Assembly: GCA_023396255.1 (NCBI GenBank)
Contig: JAEWWU010000019.1
Location: 124,001-188,000, forward strand
Direction: 5' to 3'
DNA: 64,000 bases
Origin: Bacteroidota bacterium
Lineage (GTDB): Bacteria; Bacteroidota; Bacteroidia; Bacteroidales; Porphyromonadaceae
The position numbers and the translations under genes were made by a program. Position 1 is the stretch's first letter. Every line of letters starts with the position of its first letter. Shown one piece after another: positions 34,582-43,153 of the stretch. The notes beneath the pieces were generated by a model. That model was given only the letters and a program-made list of their open reading frames with translations, was not told the DNA's origin and ran no database searches.

Positions 34582-34664
34582 TATTCCTATATAAGGTTTA
34601 GGACGCAAGCAGTTTGGTATATTCAGACTCACCTTATGGGACTAATTTTTATTAGTAATAAACA
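34582..34664 (+). promoter_or_regulatory. Candidate structured leader of rplU
   Basis: Two inverted pairs lie in the short leader. ATAAGGT (34591-34597) with ACCTTAT (34631-34637) encloses 33 bases. ACTAAT (34641-34646) with ATTAGT (34651-34656) closes a 4-base loop, 8 bases before the ATG. The second covers the ribosome-binding region, so it may control translation. Autoregulatory leaders precede L21 genes in other phyla; equivalence here is inference. Confidence 0.4.
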
Positions 34665-34982
34665 ATGTACGCAATTGTAGAAATCAAAGGACAACAGTTC
34701 AAGGTTGAGGAAGGACGCAAACTGTTTGTTCACCACATCAAAGATGTGGAAAGCGGAGCTGAAGTAGAATTCGACCGCGTTATGCTCGTAGACCGTGAAG
34801 GATCTGTGACGATTGGGACTCCCGTTGTAAGCGGAGCAAAGGTGGTTTGCGAAGTGGTTACTCCTCTTGTAAAGGGAGATAAGGTTCTTGTCTTTCATAA
34901 AAAAAGGAGAAAAGGTTATCGTAAATTGAACGGACACCGTCAACAGTTTACGGAAGTGAGAGTTAAACAAGTTGTTGCATAA
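34665..34982 (+). CDS. rplU: 50S ribosomal protein L21
   Basis: A 105-residue L21, the usual length. It begins MYAIVEIKGQQFKVEEG and ends with the conserved basic block KRRKGYRKLNGHRQQFTEVRV, which binds 23S rRNA. It is followed after 37 bases by rpmA, the standard L21-L27 pair. A Bacteroidetes -7 box and a potentially structured leader precede it. Cytosolic, in the large ribosomal subunit. Confidence 0.97.
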   Translation: MYAIVEIKGQQFKVEEGRKLFVHHIKDVESGAEVEFDRVMLVDREGSVTIGTPVVSGAKVVCEVVTPLVKGDKVLVFHKKRRKGYRKLNGHRQQFTEVRVKQVVA

Positions 34983-35019
34983 ACAAGCCTACGGTTTGTG
35001 ATTTAAAGCATTAAGCATC

Positions 35020-35280
35020 ATGGCACATAAAAAAGGAGTAGGTAGTTCTAAAAACGGACGCGAATCCGAAAGCAAACGATTGGGAGTGAAAATTTATGGT
35101 GGTCAAGACGTCAAAGCCGGGAACATCATCGTACGCCAACGCGGTACACAGCACCACCCCGGAGACAATGTAGGTATGGGGAAAGATCATACTCTCTTTG
35201 CTCTCGTTGATGGAAAGGTTGTTTTTACTCGTAAAAGAAACGATCGTACTTACGTATCTGTTGTACAACCGGAAGCATAA
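35020..35280 (+). CDS. rpmA: 50S ribosomal protein L27
   Basis: An 86-residue L27. The N-terminus MAHKKGVGSSKNGRES lies at the peptidyl-transferase centre in the ribosome, and the body shows RLGVKIYGGQ, IIVRQRGTQHHPG and GMGKDHTLFAL. There is no Firmicutes-style cleavable N-terminal extension. Second gene of the rplU-rpmA operon, closed by a long perfect terminator. Confidence 0.97.
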   Translation: MAHKKGVGSSKNGRESESKRLGVKIYGGQDVKAGNIIVRQRGTQHHPGDNVGMGKDHTLFALVDGKVVFTRKRNDRTYVSVVQPEA

Positions 35281-35318
35281 GCGCAATAGAGACAATCATT
35301 GTGGCTCTTGTTGATTAG

Positions 35319-35368
35319 AGCGCAAAAAATAGGGTCAAGAAGTTTTTCTTGACCCTATTTTTTGCGCT
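35319..35368 (+). terminator. 23-bp perfect terminator hairpin after rpmA
   Basis: Bases 35319-35341 and 35346-35368 are exact reverse complements with a 4-base GTTT loop. The stem contains AAAAAA/TTTTTT near its base, so it can terminate in either direction between rpmA and the convergent panB. Confidence 0.88.
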
Positions 35369-35822
35369 GGGACTCACGTTAAACGACGTTCTCAACCAGA
35401 AAAATTTGAGCTATACGCCCTTAACCAATTATACAATAGACACTTGTACCAACACTTTGGATTCATACGCCGAAAATTTCATCGTTTGCCATTGTCGAAT
35501 CAAAGCACAAATATTTCTTTTCAAAAGGGAGAAAGAGTATTACATTTTCGTATAGATCAGTAATTCAAGCTCTTCAAAACAAAGAAATACCCTATTACAA
35601 CTTCTTTATGAGATTACACTTCAAATAAAAATTCATACTCTCCTAATAAAAAAGAAGAATGAGGTTTTAACTGATTTATACACACTCAGCACAGACAATG
35701 GAGGAAGTAAAAAAATCTACCAAAAGAAAAGGACAAATTACAATTATCCGCGAGAACAATCCACTTCCCTTTTTACTCTGTTCACAATAATCTCTTTCTC
35801 TGAGAAAGCTACACTTTACCAT
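35369..35822. other. Intergenic region between the rpmA and panB terminators
   Basis: About 450 AT-rich bases between two convergent transcription units. No gene is supported. Bases 35372-35420 look on the minus strand like a degenerate 5' half of a tRNA (see findings). Confidence 0.45.
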
Positions 35823-35859
35823 AAAAAAAGCCCCGTACTCCTCCGTACGAGACTTTTTT
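35823..35859 (-). terminator. Terminator after panB
   Basis: CGTAC (35834-35838) pairs with GTACG (35845-35849), flanked by partly paired AGCCC/GAGACT and by A/T runs on both sides. The minus strand ends in TTTTTTT. Confidence 0.65.
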
Positions 35860-35880
35860 CAGTACAATGTTGAGTAAAAA

Positions 35881-36702
35881 TCAATACTGCTCTTCTTCGT
35901 TGGGAAAATCGCCTTTCTTAACATCTTCTATATAGCTTTGAACAGCTCTACTCATTATTCCATTCAAATCAGCATAACGGCGCAGAAAACGAGGGCTAAA
36001 GTTTTGAGTTATGCCCAACATATCGTGCATAACAAGAACTTGTCCATCCACTTCTCCCCCCGCACCAATTCCTATAACAGGGATATGTAACTGTCCGCTT
36101 ACCTCTCCCGCAAGCTTTGCTGGTATTTTTTCCAAAACAAGAGCAAAACAACCCAACTCTTGCAAAAGAAGAGCATCGGAGAGCAATTTTTCAGCCTCTT
36201 CTCCCTCCTTGGCGCGAACGGTGTAAGACCCAAATTTATTGATAGACTGCGGCATCAAGCCCAAATGCCCCATAATGGGGATTCCTGCCGATAAAATTCT
36301 TTCGACAGATTCTTTTATCTCTGCCCCACCCTCCATCTTTATGGCATCGGCGTGGGTTATTTTCATCACCTTGATAGCAGACTCTAATGCGATCTTAGAG
36401 TTTCCTTGATAAGAACCAAAAGGTAAATCCACAACAACAAGAGCACGTCGAACGGCTTTCATTACCGATTTGCCGTGATAGATCATCTGATCCAACGTTA
36501 TCGGTAGCGTTGTGGTATTGCCTGCCATTACATTGGACGCAGAGTCTCCCACCAAAATAACATCCATTCCTGCATCATCTATAATTCGTGCAGAGGAGTA
36601 ATCGTACGATGTAAGCATAGAGATCTTTTCCCCTCTTTGCTTCATCTCAATAAGCCGCTGCGTTGTGACCTTTCTACTATCTGTTGGTTGGTAAGTAGAC
36701 AT
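35881..36702 (-). CDS. panB: 3-methyl-2-oxobutanoate hydroxymethyltransferase
   Basis: A 273-residue PanB, the first committed enzyme of pantothenate synthesis. It transfers a hydroxymethyl group from 5,10-methylene-tetrahydrofolate to alpha-ketoisovalerate, giving ketopantoate. Family motifs: MLTSYDYSSARIIDDAGMD, LVGDSASNVM (metal-binding Asp), DLPFGSYQ, KMEGG, GIPIMGHLGLMPQ, LVLEKIPA (catalytic Glu), IPVIGIGAG and VMHDMLG. Standard length (260-280). No panC or panD is adjacent. Separated from guaA by a terminator, so transcribed alone. Cytosolic decamer in characterised homologues. Confidence 0.96.
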   Translation of the reverse strand: MSTYQPTDSRKVTTQRLIEMKQRGEKISMLTSYDYSSARIIDDAGMDVILVGDSASNVMAGNTTTLPITLDQMIYHGKSVMKAVRRALVVVDLPFGSYQGNSKIALESAIKVMKITHADAIKMEGGAEIKESVERILSAGIPIMGHLGLMPQSINKFGSYTVRAKEGEEAEKLLSDALLLQELGCFALVLEKIPAKLAGEVSGQLHIPVIGIGAGGEVDGQVLVMHDMLGITQNFSPRFLRRYADLNGIMSRAVQSYIEDVKKGDFPNEEEQY

Positions 36703-36795
36703 AAAATGCTCTTTTTATTCCAATCGCTCCCCCTTAGTTCTACAAGAGCAAATTAGGAAATCCTAAATAAAAATTGACAAAAGAATTACAAACAA

Positions 36796-36820
36796 AGAAG
36801 CCCCTTCCTTGAGAAGGGGC
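36796..36820 (-). terminator. Terminator after guaA
   Basis: GCCCCTTC (36800-36807) pairs with GAAGGGGC (36813-36820). On the minus strand it is followed by TTCTTTGTTTG. Confidence 0.75.
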
Positions 36821-36828
36821 ATCCTTTT

Positions 36829-38346
36829 TTACTCCCATTCTATGGTTGCCGGTGGTTTTGACGAAATATCGTAGCAAACCCTGTTCACCCCTCTAACCTT
36901 ATTGATTATTTCATTGGAAACTCCCGCCAAAAACTCATACGGCAATCGGCTCCAATCTGCACTCATAGCATCTACACTTGTTACAGCTCTCAATGCCACT
37001 GTATATTCATAAGTACGTTCATCTCCCATAACGCCAACCGAACGAATAGGCAAAAGAATTGCTCCTGCCTGCCAAACCTTGTCATACAACCCTTCTTTTC
37101 GGAGAGCGGAGATATAGACATTGTCTGCTTGCTGTAAAATAGCTACCTTTTCCGGAGTTACTTCTCCCAAAATACGAATACCCAATCCCGGTCCCGGGAA
37201 AGGATGACGGTACAACAAATGCTTAGCCATACCCAATGCTTCTCCAACGCGACGAACCTCGTCCTTGAAGAGATGCTTAAGAGGCTCTACCAGATGCAAA
37301 TTCATCCGTTCTGGCAATCCCCCCACATTGTGGTGGCTCTTAATTACAGTACCTGTTATATTGACCGATTCTATTATGTCCGGGTAAATAGTTCCTTGCC
37401 CAAGCCATCTGACATCAGTTATCTTCTTGGCTTCCTCTTCAAATACATCTATAAAGAGTTTTCCGATTATTTTGCGCTTTTGTTCTGGATCTGAAATACC
37501 ACGGAGGGCTTCAAAATAGCGATCTGAAGCATTGATACAGCGAACATTAAGTCCCAAATGTTGATAATCGGCCATTACCTGCTCTGCCTCTTTATAACGC
37601 ATCAATCCGTGATCGACAAAAATACAGCTGAGACGATCTCCTATGGCACGATGCAAAAGAACAGCTGCAACAGAACTATCAACCCCTCCACTCAAAGCCA
37701 AGATAACTCGGTCTTGCCCCAAAACATTTTGCAGCTCTCGAACAGTACTATCTATAAAAGTGTCTGGAGTCCAATTCCCCTTTACACCACATATACCTAC
37801 GAAATTCTCCAGAAGCTTAGTTCCTTCTTGAGAATGCTGGGCTTCCGGATGAAACTGCACTCCCCAAGTTTGCTCTCCGGGAACACGAAAAGCTGCATTG
37901 GCAACATTTTCTGTTGATGCTATCACAGAAAAATCTTCAGGCAACTGTGTAATGGTATCTCCGTGAGACATCCACACAGTACTCTCAAGACTCATGCCCT
38001 GCAACAAAGGATCTTCTACTATCTTACGCAAACGAGCCGCTCCATACTCCCTTGTTTCGCTAGACTCGACCGTTCCCCCTGCTTGTTGCACCATACTCTG
38101 CGCCCCGTAGCAAATACCCAAAAGAGGAAGGCGTCCTCTAAGAGCCATTATATCTGTACGAAAGGCCTTAGGATCATATACTGAAAAAGGGCTCCCCGAA
38201 AGGATAATTCCCTTGATTCCGGTAAGATCTTGAGGCAATTTATTGTATGGAACAATTTCACAATATGTATTAAGGTCTCTAAGACGTCGACCTATTAGTT
38301 GGGTGGTTTGAGAACCAAAATCTAATATTAAAATCTGCTCTTGCAT
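36829..38346 (-). CDS. guaA: GMP synthase (glutamine-hydrolysing)
   Basis: A 505-residue GuaA converting XMP to GMP with glutamine as nitrogen donor. An N-terminal class-I glutaminase domain has the nucleophile in GICYGAQ and the His-Glu pair in QFHPEA. The ATP-pyrophosphatase domain begins with LSGGVDSSVAA (P-loop), and the C-terminal dimerisation/XMP domain contains RHPFPGPGLGIRI and ends in KPPATIEWE, the canonical GuaA terminus. Note the YGAQ in place of the more usual YG[MLA]Q. A long AT-rich upstream region carries a TACCTTTG box. Confidence 0.97.
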   Translation of the reverse strand: MQEQILILDFGSQTTQLIGRRLRDLNTYCEIVPYNKLPQDLTGIKGIILSGSPFSVYDPKAFRTDIMALRGRLPLLGICYGAQSMVQQAGGTVESSETREYGAARLRKIVEDPLLQGMSLESTVWMSHGDTITQLPEDFSVIASTENVANAAFRVPGEQTWGVQFHPEAQHSQEGTKLLENFVGICGVKGNWTPDTFIDSTVRELQNVLGQDRVILALSGGVDSSVAAVLLHRAIGDRLSCIFVDHGLMRYKEAEQVMADYQHLGLNVRCINASDRYFEALRGISDPEQKRKIIGKLFIDVFEEEAKKITDVRWLGQGTIYPDIIESVNITGTVIKSHHNVGGLPERMNLHLVEPLKHLFKDEVRRVGEALGMAKHLLYRHPFPGPGLGIRILGEVTPEKVAILQQADNVYISALRKEGLYDKVWQAGAILLPIRSVGVMGDERTYEYTVALRAVTSVDAMSADWSRLPYEFLAGVSNEIINKVRGVNRVCYDISSKPPATIEWE

Positions 38347-38891
38347 CCGAGTTTATATGAGGATTACTATTTACTTTTCCTATACTAGTTGAGGGCATTA
38401 ACCGAACATTTACTCATCCCAACTACGTGGTCAACAAACTGACGCACAAAGGTAGTGTTTTTATCACAATGGAAAAGCTATGCTTTTAAATCGAAACAGA
38501 TACTGTTTCAATTACGATAGCAACAAGATGAGAATTATTATCTCTGTAAGTTTCTTTTTCTATCAGCCGTAATTTTCGCTATCAAACATTCAAAGAAAAC
38601 ATTATCCATTGCCAAGATAAAGCAAAATCCAACGAAAACAATCACACAAATATGCACAATCTTGAATCCTCTTGACACATTTTCAGATTTTGTGTCCCCG
38701 CACCCCAACAGATAGTTGATAAGGCAAGAGAACATCCTTTGACAACACAAGAGATTAAATTAAGGAGAGTACTAATATCTTATTCTTATCGAACTATCAT
38801 CTCGTCCAAGATCAATGGGGGCATAAATATTAGAATTAGTAGATTTTTAATTTAAATCCACATCAAAAGATCTCAACTCTATATTAAATAC
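38347..38891. other. Intergenic region upstream of guaA
   Basis: About 550 AT-rich bases between guaA and the end of the exb operon. Apart from the guaA -7 box (38447-38454) nothing is supportable. A 65-codon minus-strand frame with one hydrophobic segment (38538-38735) has no start-site or homology support. Confidence 0.45.
38447..38454 (-). promoter_or_regulatory. -7 box of guaA
   Basis: The minus strand reads TACCTTTG, about 100 bases before the guaA ATG. Confidence 0.55.
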
Positions 38892-38930
38892 AAAAGAGGG
38901 CTATACCAATTGGTACAACCCCCCCCTCTA
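38892..38930 (-). terminator. Terminator of the exb operon
   Basis: On the minus strand AGAGGG...CCCTCT arms enclose a TACCAATTGGTA palindrome, and TTTTG follows the stem (plus-strand arms about 38895-38900 and 38924-38929). Confidence 0.6.
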
Positions 38931-38966
38931 TAAAAACTCCTTATTAATCTTCCATCAAAACTTACT

Positions 38967-39440
38967 TTACTGAACAGACTTACGAGCCGAATAAGAAATA
39001 TTCAAAGCATCCGCTCGACGAAGTTCATACTTGATGTCTGATATAATTTTCATCTTGGTATCTGCATCTGCCTTTATAGAAACAGTCATCAACTTGCGAC
39101 GCTCATCGTCTATCTTTCCTTCCTCCTGCTTTACGTAAGAGTAAACAGCCTGAGGGTTTTGAGCAATCTGGTCATTCAACTGAATGGCAGAGGTCGTCCC
39201 GAACTTCTTTTCCAAGGAAGGAATAGGTTTTCCCACGTAGATAAAGGTTACGAGGCTTTTTTCCTCCAATTTTGTGAGTTCCGTTGCACGAGGTAAATTT
39301 TGAAACCTAACCTTGGGGGTTACCTCACGAATGCTCGTTACCATCATAATAAAGAACAAGAAGGCAAAGATCAAGTCAGGAAGTGATGACGTATTGAGTT
39401 CGGGCATTTCCCTTCCCCCAGCTTTACTAAACTTTCCCAT
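38967..39440 (-). CDS. exbD: ExbD-family biopolymer transport protein (second copy)
   Basis: A 157-residue ExbD/TolR-type protein. A short cytoplasmic N-terminus with MPELNTSSLPD is followed by the single membrane helix LIFAFLFFIMMVTSI, whose preceding Asp (Pro-Asp) is the conserved proton-pathway position. The periplasmic domain (TPKVRFQNLPRATE ... TVSIKADADTKMKIISDIKYELR) has the usual ExbD fold pattern. Last gene of an exbB-small membrane protein-exbD-exbD operon, 21 bases after the first ExbD. Such operons power TonB-dependent outer-membrane transport. A terminator lies downstream. Confidence 0.88.
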   Translation of the reverse strand: MGKFSKAGGREMPELNTSSLPDLIFAFLFFIMMVTSIREVTPKVRFQNLPRATELTKLEEKSLVTFIYVGKPIPSLEKKFGTTSAIQLNDQIAQNPQAVYSYVKQEEGKIDDERRKLMTVSIKADADTKMKIISDIKYELRRADALNISYSARKSVQ

Positions 39441-39461
39441 AGTAATTTTCCTTCTATATTC

Positions 39462-40070
39462 TTATTGGTTAGACAAAGGCATCTCTGAAATATGCATTGG
39501 ATAAGCATCTACGATAGCTTTTTGCATATCCGGAGAAAGTTCATTGAACGGTCTGCGGAATTTCTCCAATGCAAACTTATCCCACACCTCATTGTAAGCT
39601 TTGAGGAGTTGATCTTGAACGTTTATGTACATCTGATAGCTCGTTTCCACCTCACTCTTGAGAGAAATTGCATAGCTTGAAGTTGTAACAGTTACATTAC
39701 CCAACCCTTCTACCATACGAGTTTCCTTTTCGGGCAAAGTCGGATCGTTCTGAGGGTTTGTAATAAACTCTACAGCACGATCTTTAAGCTGATCCAGAGG
39801 AACAATAACTGTAACATCTGCTCCAGAGGCATTCTTGCGCAAAACGGCAATTTGATCTTGACGATTTACAAGAACACGCATAATATTACGGTCATTGATC
39901 TCGATATCATTCTTTTGTTGTTCTTTAGGTGCCAAAGGAGGAAGTCTCCTCTTCAGCCCCTGATCGGTATCCATTGAAGTAGTAATCAAGAAAAAGATCA
40001 GAAGAATAAAAGAGATATCGGCCATAGACGATCCATTAATGGAAGGTACTTTTCTTTTCTTTTTAGCCAT
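39462..40070 (-). CDS. exbD: ExbD-family biopolymer transport protein (first copy)
   Basis: A 202-residue ExbD/TolR-type protein. Basic N-terminus (MAKKKRKVPSINGSSMAD), one membrane helix ISFILLIFFLITTSM preceded by the conserved Asp of SMADI, then a periplasmic domain longer than in the neighbouring copy, with an extra C-terminal helical tail (YMHVQ-like segment through KFRRPFNELSPDMQKAIVDAYP). Two different ExbD subunits after one ExbB is common in Bacteroidetes and may allow heteromeric stator assemblies. Lies 30 bases after the small membrane protein. Confidence 0.88.
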   Translation of the reverse strand: MAKKKRKVPSINGSSMADISFILLIFFLITTSMDTDQGLKRRLPPLAPKEQQKNDIEINDRNIMRVLVNRQDQIAVLRKNASGADVTVIVPLDQLKDRAVEFITNPQNDPTLPEKETRMVEGLGNVTVTTSSYAISLKSEVETSYQMYINVQDQLLKAYNEVWDKFALEKFRRPFNELSPDMQKAIVDAYPMHISEMPLSNQ

Positions 40071-40100
40071 TGCTCTCTACTGATTTTTTAGTGATTATAC

Positions 40101-40574
40101 TTACTTCTTGAAGAACTTACTAACAGAACTCCAAACAATTGCGGCCAAAGTCAAGCCTCCTAAAGTATAGATCGTGAACAAGCACATATCTATAACTTTA
40201 AGCCAACCGGCTGTGTTGTACTTTTGTGAGTCTTCTCCAATAAAGGGCAACTCAGTTGCATCTCCTATTGCATAAGTAACAAGCAAAATAACTCCCAATG
40301 CCACAATCATAAATAGATTGGTCAAAGCCTTTTTGCGGTTTACCTTAAAACTGTTGAAAAAACCCAACAAGGTAAAACAAACTGTTGCAACAATTACTGC
40401 ACCTATGAGGACGTACACCCAACCAAGAAGTAACCCGGTTTGGAGATATTCTTTGTTTCCGGAAGGATCTACCTCACTTCCTCCAAAAAAGAAGGTAAGG
40501 CACGCAACCAGAGACACCGCCAGTAACCCTAACAAGGTCCAACTGGAGACTTTTCTGATTTTAGTTACTGCCAT
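40101..40574 (-). CDS. Small four-helix membrane protein of the exb operon
   Basis: A 157-residue polytopic protein with four predicted membrane helices (WTLLGLLAVSLVACLTFFFGG, GWVYVLIGAVIVATVCFTLLGFF, LTNLFMIVALGVILLVTYAIG, MCLFTIYTLGGLTLAAIVWSSV). I recognise no named family with certainty. Its fixed place between exbB and exbD (6 bases from the first, 30 from the second) suggests it is an accessory part of the ExbB/ExbD stator complex. It is not a TonB: no Pro-rich linker or periplasmic domain is present. Confidence 0.78.
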   Translation of the reverse strand: MAVTKIRKVSSWTLLGLLAVSLVACLTFFFGGSEVDPSGNKEYLQTGLLLGWVYVLIGAVIVATVCFTLLGFFNSFKVNRKKALTNLFMIVALGVILLVTYAIGDATELPFIGEDSQKYNTAGWLKVIDMCLFTIYTLGGLTLAAIVWSSVSKFFKK

Positions 40575-40580
40575 TGTGTA

Positions 40581-41423
40581 TTACTTTTTAAGAAGGTTAT
40601 ACTTAATAACCATATCAATTAGAGAGATAGAAGCATCTTCCATCTTGTTGATGATAGTCTCTACCTTAGAAAGGATGTAGTTGTAGAAAACCTGCAAGAT
40701 CATCGCTACGATAAGACCTCCGATCGTAGTAATAAGGGCTACTTTCATACCACCGGCAACAACCGTCGGGCTAATATCTCCAACTTTCTCAATTTTATCG
40801 AAAGCAAGAACCATACCGATCACAGTTCCCAAGAATCCCAAAGAAGGAGCAAGAGCTATGAAAAGAGTTATCCAAGAAAGGTTCTTTTCCAAAAGACCAC
40901 CTTGAACACCTCCATAAGAAACGATAGCACGTTCTACAACATCCACTCCGTGATTCAAACGCATCAAAGCTTGGTAAGCAATAGAAGCCACCGGACCACG
41001 AGTATCGCGAGCAATATTCTTAGCACCTTCTACATCACCACGTTCCAAAGCTTTTTCGATTTGGGCGAGGAACGTCTTAGTGTTGGTATCAGCAAGGTTG
41101 AGATAAATGATACGTTCCAAGCAAAGAGCAAGACCAATGATCAAGGTCAAAGCAATAAGTGCCATAAAATCTGCACCACCTTGGATGAACTTCGTTTTAA
41201 GAGCCTGGTGAAAAGAAGCTTCCTCAGCTACTTCCTGCTCAGGAGAAGCCTCAGTAGTCTCTGTTTCTGCAGCAACAGTTTGAACTGCGTCTGTAGAATC
41301 TGATTGAACAGCCTCTGTAGCAGCTGAAGCCCCACCTTGTTCAGGAGCTTGAGCCAAAGCTGTAGCATTAAGACCTAACGCAAGAAAGGCCATGCAAGAG
41401 ATGGTTGCGAAAATCTTTTTCAT
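40581..41423 (-). CDS. exbB: ExbB/TolQ/MotA-family proton channel protein
   Basis: A 280-residue ExbB-type protein. It begins with a signal-like helix (ISCMAFLALGLNATALA) and an acidic Ala/Thr/Glu-rich periplasmic segment (about 25-75), an extension seen in many Bacteroidetes ExbBs. Three membrane helices follow: FMALIALTLIIGLALCL, WITLFIALAPSLGFLGTVIGMVLAF, and VALITTIGGLIVAMILQVFYN. The motif SLGFLGTVIGM with GGMKVALITTIGGL is the family signature lining the proton path. First gene of its operon. It should use the proton-motive force to energise a TonB-type transducer; no tonB gene is adjacent. Confidence 0.92.
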   Translation of the reverse strand: MKKIFATISCMAFLALGLNATALAQAPEQGGASAATEAVQSDSTDAVQTVAAETETTEASPEQEVAEEASFHQALKTKFIQGGADFMALIALTLIIGLALCLERIIYLNLADTNTKTFLAQIEKALERGDVEGAKNIARDTRGPVASIAYQALMRLNHGVDVVERAIVSYGGVQGGLLEKNLSWITLFIALAPSLGFLGTVIGMVLAFDKIEKVGDISPTVVAGGMKVALITTIGGLIVAMILQVFYNYILSKVETIINKMEDASISLIDMVIKYNLLKK

Positions 41424-41507
41424 CGTGATTTTGTTTAGATTAGTATTTTCCGTTTATTATTAATTTTTTCGTAAACAATCTGTATGAGGATATTTACATT
41501 CCTAATG

Positions 41508-41595
41508 CGGAGAGAGCGGGATTCGAACCCGCGAAACGCTTTTGGCGTTTACACACTTTCCAGGCGTGCCTCTTCAACCACTCGAGCACCTCTCC
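41508..41595 (-). tRNA. tRNA-Ser (anticodon GGA)
   Basis: An 88-base minus-strand class-II tRNA: acceptor GGAGAGG with TCTCTCC, D-arm, anticodon stem CACGC/GTGTG with loop CTGGAAA (anticodon GGA), a long variable arm (AACGCCAAAAGCGTT), and T-arm GCGGG TTCGAAT CCCGC. Discriminator G, as expected for Ser. No encoded CCA. Confidence 0.95.
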
Positions 41596-41634
41596 CTAAC
41601 CAATTATCGCCCCTCATAGACGAGAACGACCCTG

Positions 41635-41664
41635 CAAATATAACGCAAAAGTTTCAAATACAAA
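41635..41664 (-). promoter_or_regulatory. Promoter of tRNA-Ser
   Basis: On the minus strand TTTG (complement of 41661-41664) and TATATTTG (complement of 41635-41642) are 18 bases apart, fitting the Bacteroidetes -33/-7 consensus, about 40 bases before the tRNA. Confidence 0.65.
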
Positions 41665-41781
41665 GCCTACTCTCTAAAAAGCAACAGCCTACGAAATTTT
41701 AACCACTCTCTGTTGCTTCAAAGCGGTCTTCCATATGCTTTTCGATAGGCTTATTCCAAAACTTAGGATAGACTCTCTGCA

Positions 41782-43110
41782 TCATTCTTTCACTCGAGAT
41801 CCGGATAAAGCATAATAAAGCATATAGAACTCTCCTAATAAGATAATTATCCACGTGTAGTGCCATCCCCCAATAACATCCGCCAAGACCCCTTGAAGAA
41901 AAGGTAAAACAGCTCCACCAACCACTCCCATCATCAGGGCTCCGGTTCCTCGAGCTGTATAATGCCCCAAACCATCCGTTGCAAGAGCAAATATGGCACC
42001 CCACATTACAGAGTGGCACAACCCGGTCAAAATAAGACCTATTAAATTCAGTGTTATTTTGATTTCCATTACACCAACATTGAGGGAGAATGAGGATGCC
42101 CCAAGCAGATAAAAAGAAATCATTAGAACAATTGCCAAAGAAGTGGATACTGCCAGCAACACTCTTGCGTTAACTCTACTCAAAAAACTCCCCATCAAAC
42201 GACCAATCAGCATAAAGAACCAATAAATAGAAGCCAAAGAAGCCGCCTCCGTTAGACTATATCCCAAGTCATCCATTGCGTAGTGATTTATATTGGCCCC
42301 CACGCAAACCTCTACTCCTACGTAGGTAAAAATAGCCACCACGCCCAAAGTTAGATGTCTAAAGCTCCAAACGCTGCGGGTCAAGGGCTTAGATTCGAAA
42401 GCCGTAGTACCCTCTATGTGGGGCAACTGTAAACGAGAAACAAGGGCTGACAAAAGAAGGATGGCAGCAAATAGGATACATAAAGGCAGCAAGATAGAAG
42501 AGATCTTTAAGTCAGCAACCTCTGCTCCTCGAAAAACTAAAAAAGAAACAAACAGCGGCCCAACAGCCGTCATAGTAGAATTGAAGGTTCCCGCTATGTT
42601 TTGCCTCTGAACCCCGGAGGTCCCTCGGACATCGCAAGCAATTACGTAAGGATTAACAGAGGATTGCATATAAGTAAGCCCTGCTCCACACACAAAAGAA
42701 CCTATCAGAAAAATAAAATAACTCAAGGGAATGGAGACACTACTACTTAACACTAGAGGAGATAAAGGAAGGTATTCAAACTGCAATGCAGATAATTCAA
42801 AAAAGGCTACTCCAAAAGCCAATAACACCAGACCAAAAACGATCGTTTTCTTATAGCCGTTTCTATCCAAATATCTGGCGCTAACGGGTCCCATCAATAA
42901 ATAGGCCAAGAAGAACGCAAAGTTGAGCAACGTAGCAAGAGCGTTATTCAGATGACCTGCACTTTGCAAAAACGCAGCCTTTATGGGAGCTTGAAACTGT
43001 TGATTGATACTCGTAATAAAACCAATCAAAGCCATCAGAACCACCATAGTTACGAATGGGAAAAGGTAATCGGTTCGGGTTCTTTCTTGAGAGGATAAGT
43101 GTGCTTTCAT
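41782..43110 (-). CDS. Sugar MFS transporter, FucP-like
   Basis: A 442-residue major-facilitator protein with 12 predicted helices. The N-terminal part (FVTMVVLMALIGFITSINQQFQAPIKAAF) and the LLMGPVSARYLDRNGYKKTI loop match the fucose/glucose/galactose:H+ symporter subgroup, in which the first helices read G..t..nd.l.p.l. A second-half motif GRLMGSFLSRVNARVLL is the expected cytoplasmic loop 8-9. FMAGAGLTYMQSSVNPYV-like sequence supports the FucP clade. The substrate cannot be fixed from sequence. Third gene of a dpp5-HAD-MFS run, starting 43 bases after the HAD stop. Confidence 0.85.
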   Translation of the reverse strand: MKAHLSSQERTRTDYLFPFVTMVVLMALIGFITSINQQFQAPIKAAFLQSAGHLNNALATLLNFAFFLAYLLMGPVSARYLDRNGYKKTIVFGLVLLAFGVAFFELSALQFEYLPLSPLVLSSSVSIPLSYFIFLIGSFVCGAGLTYMQSSVNPYVIACDVRGTSGVQRQNIAGTFNSTMTAVGPLFVSFLVFRGAEVADLKISSILLPLCILFAAILLLSALVSRLQLPHIEGTTAFESKPLTRSVWSFRHLTLGVVAIFTYVGVEVCVGANINHYAMDDLGYSLTEAASLASIYWFFMLIGRLMGSFLSRVNARVLLAVSTSLAIVLMISFYLLGASSFSLNVGVMEIKITLNLIGLILTGLCHSVMWGAIFALATDGLGHYTARGTGALMMGVVGGAVLPFLQGVLADVIGGWHYTWIIILLGEFYMLYYALSGSRVKE

Positions 43111-43153
43111 TTCCTTCTAATTTATTTTCATCGTTAGTCCCTAAAGTTCTCTA

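Noticed and set aside
34408..34680. 90-codon plus-strand frame across the rplU promoter and start
   Set aside because: It runs through the -7 box and leader and overlaps rplU in another frame.
38538..38735. 65-codon minus-strand frame with one hydrophobic helix upstream of guaA
   Set aside because: The full frame begins at TTG, the internal ATG has no supporting context, the region is AT-rich and nothing similar is recognised.
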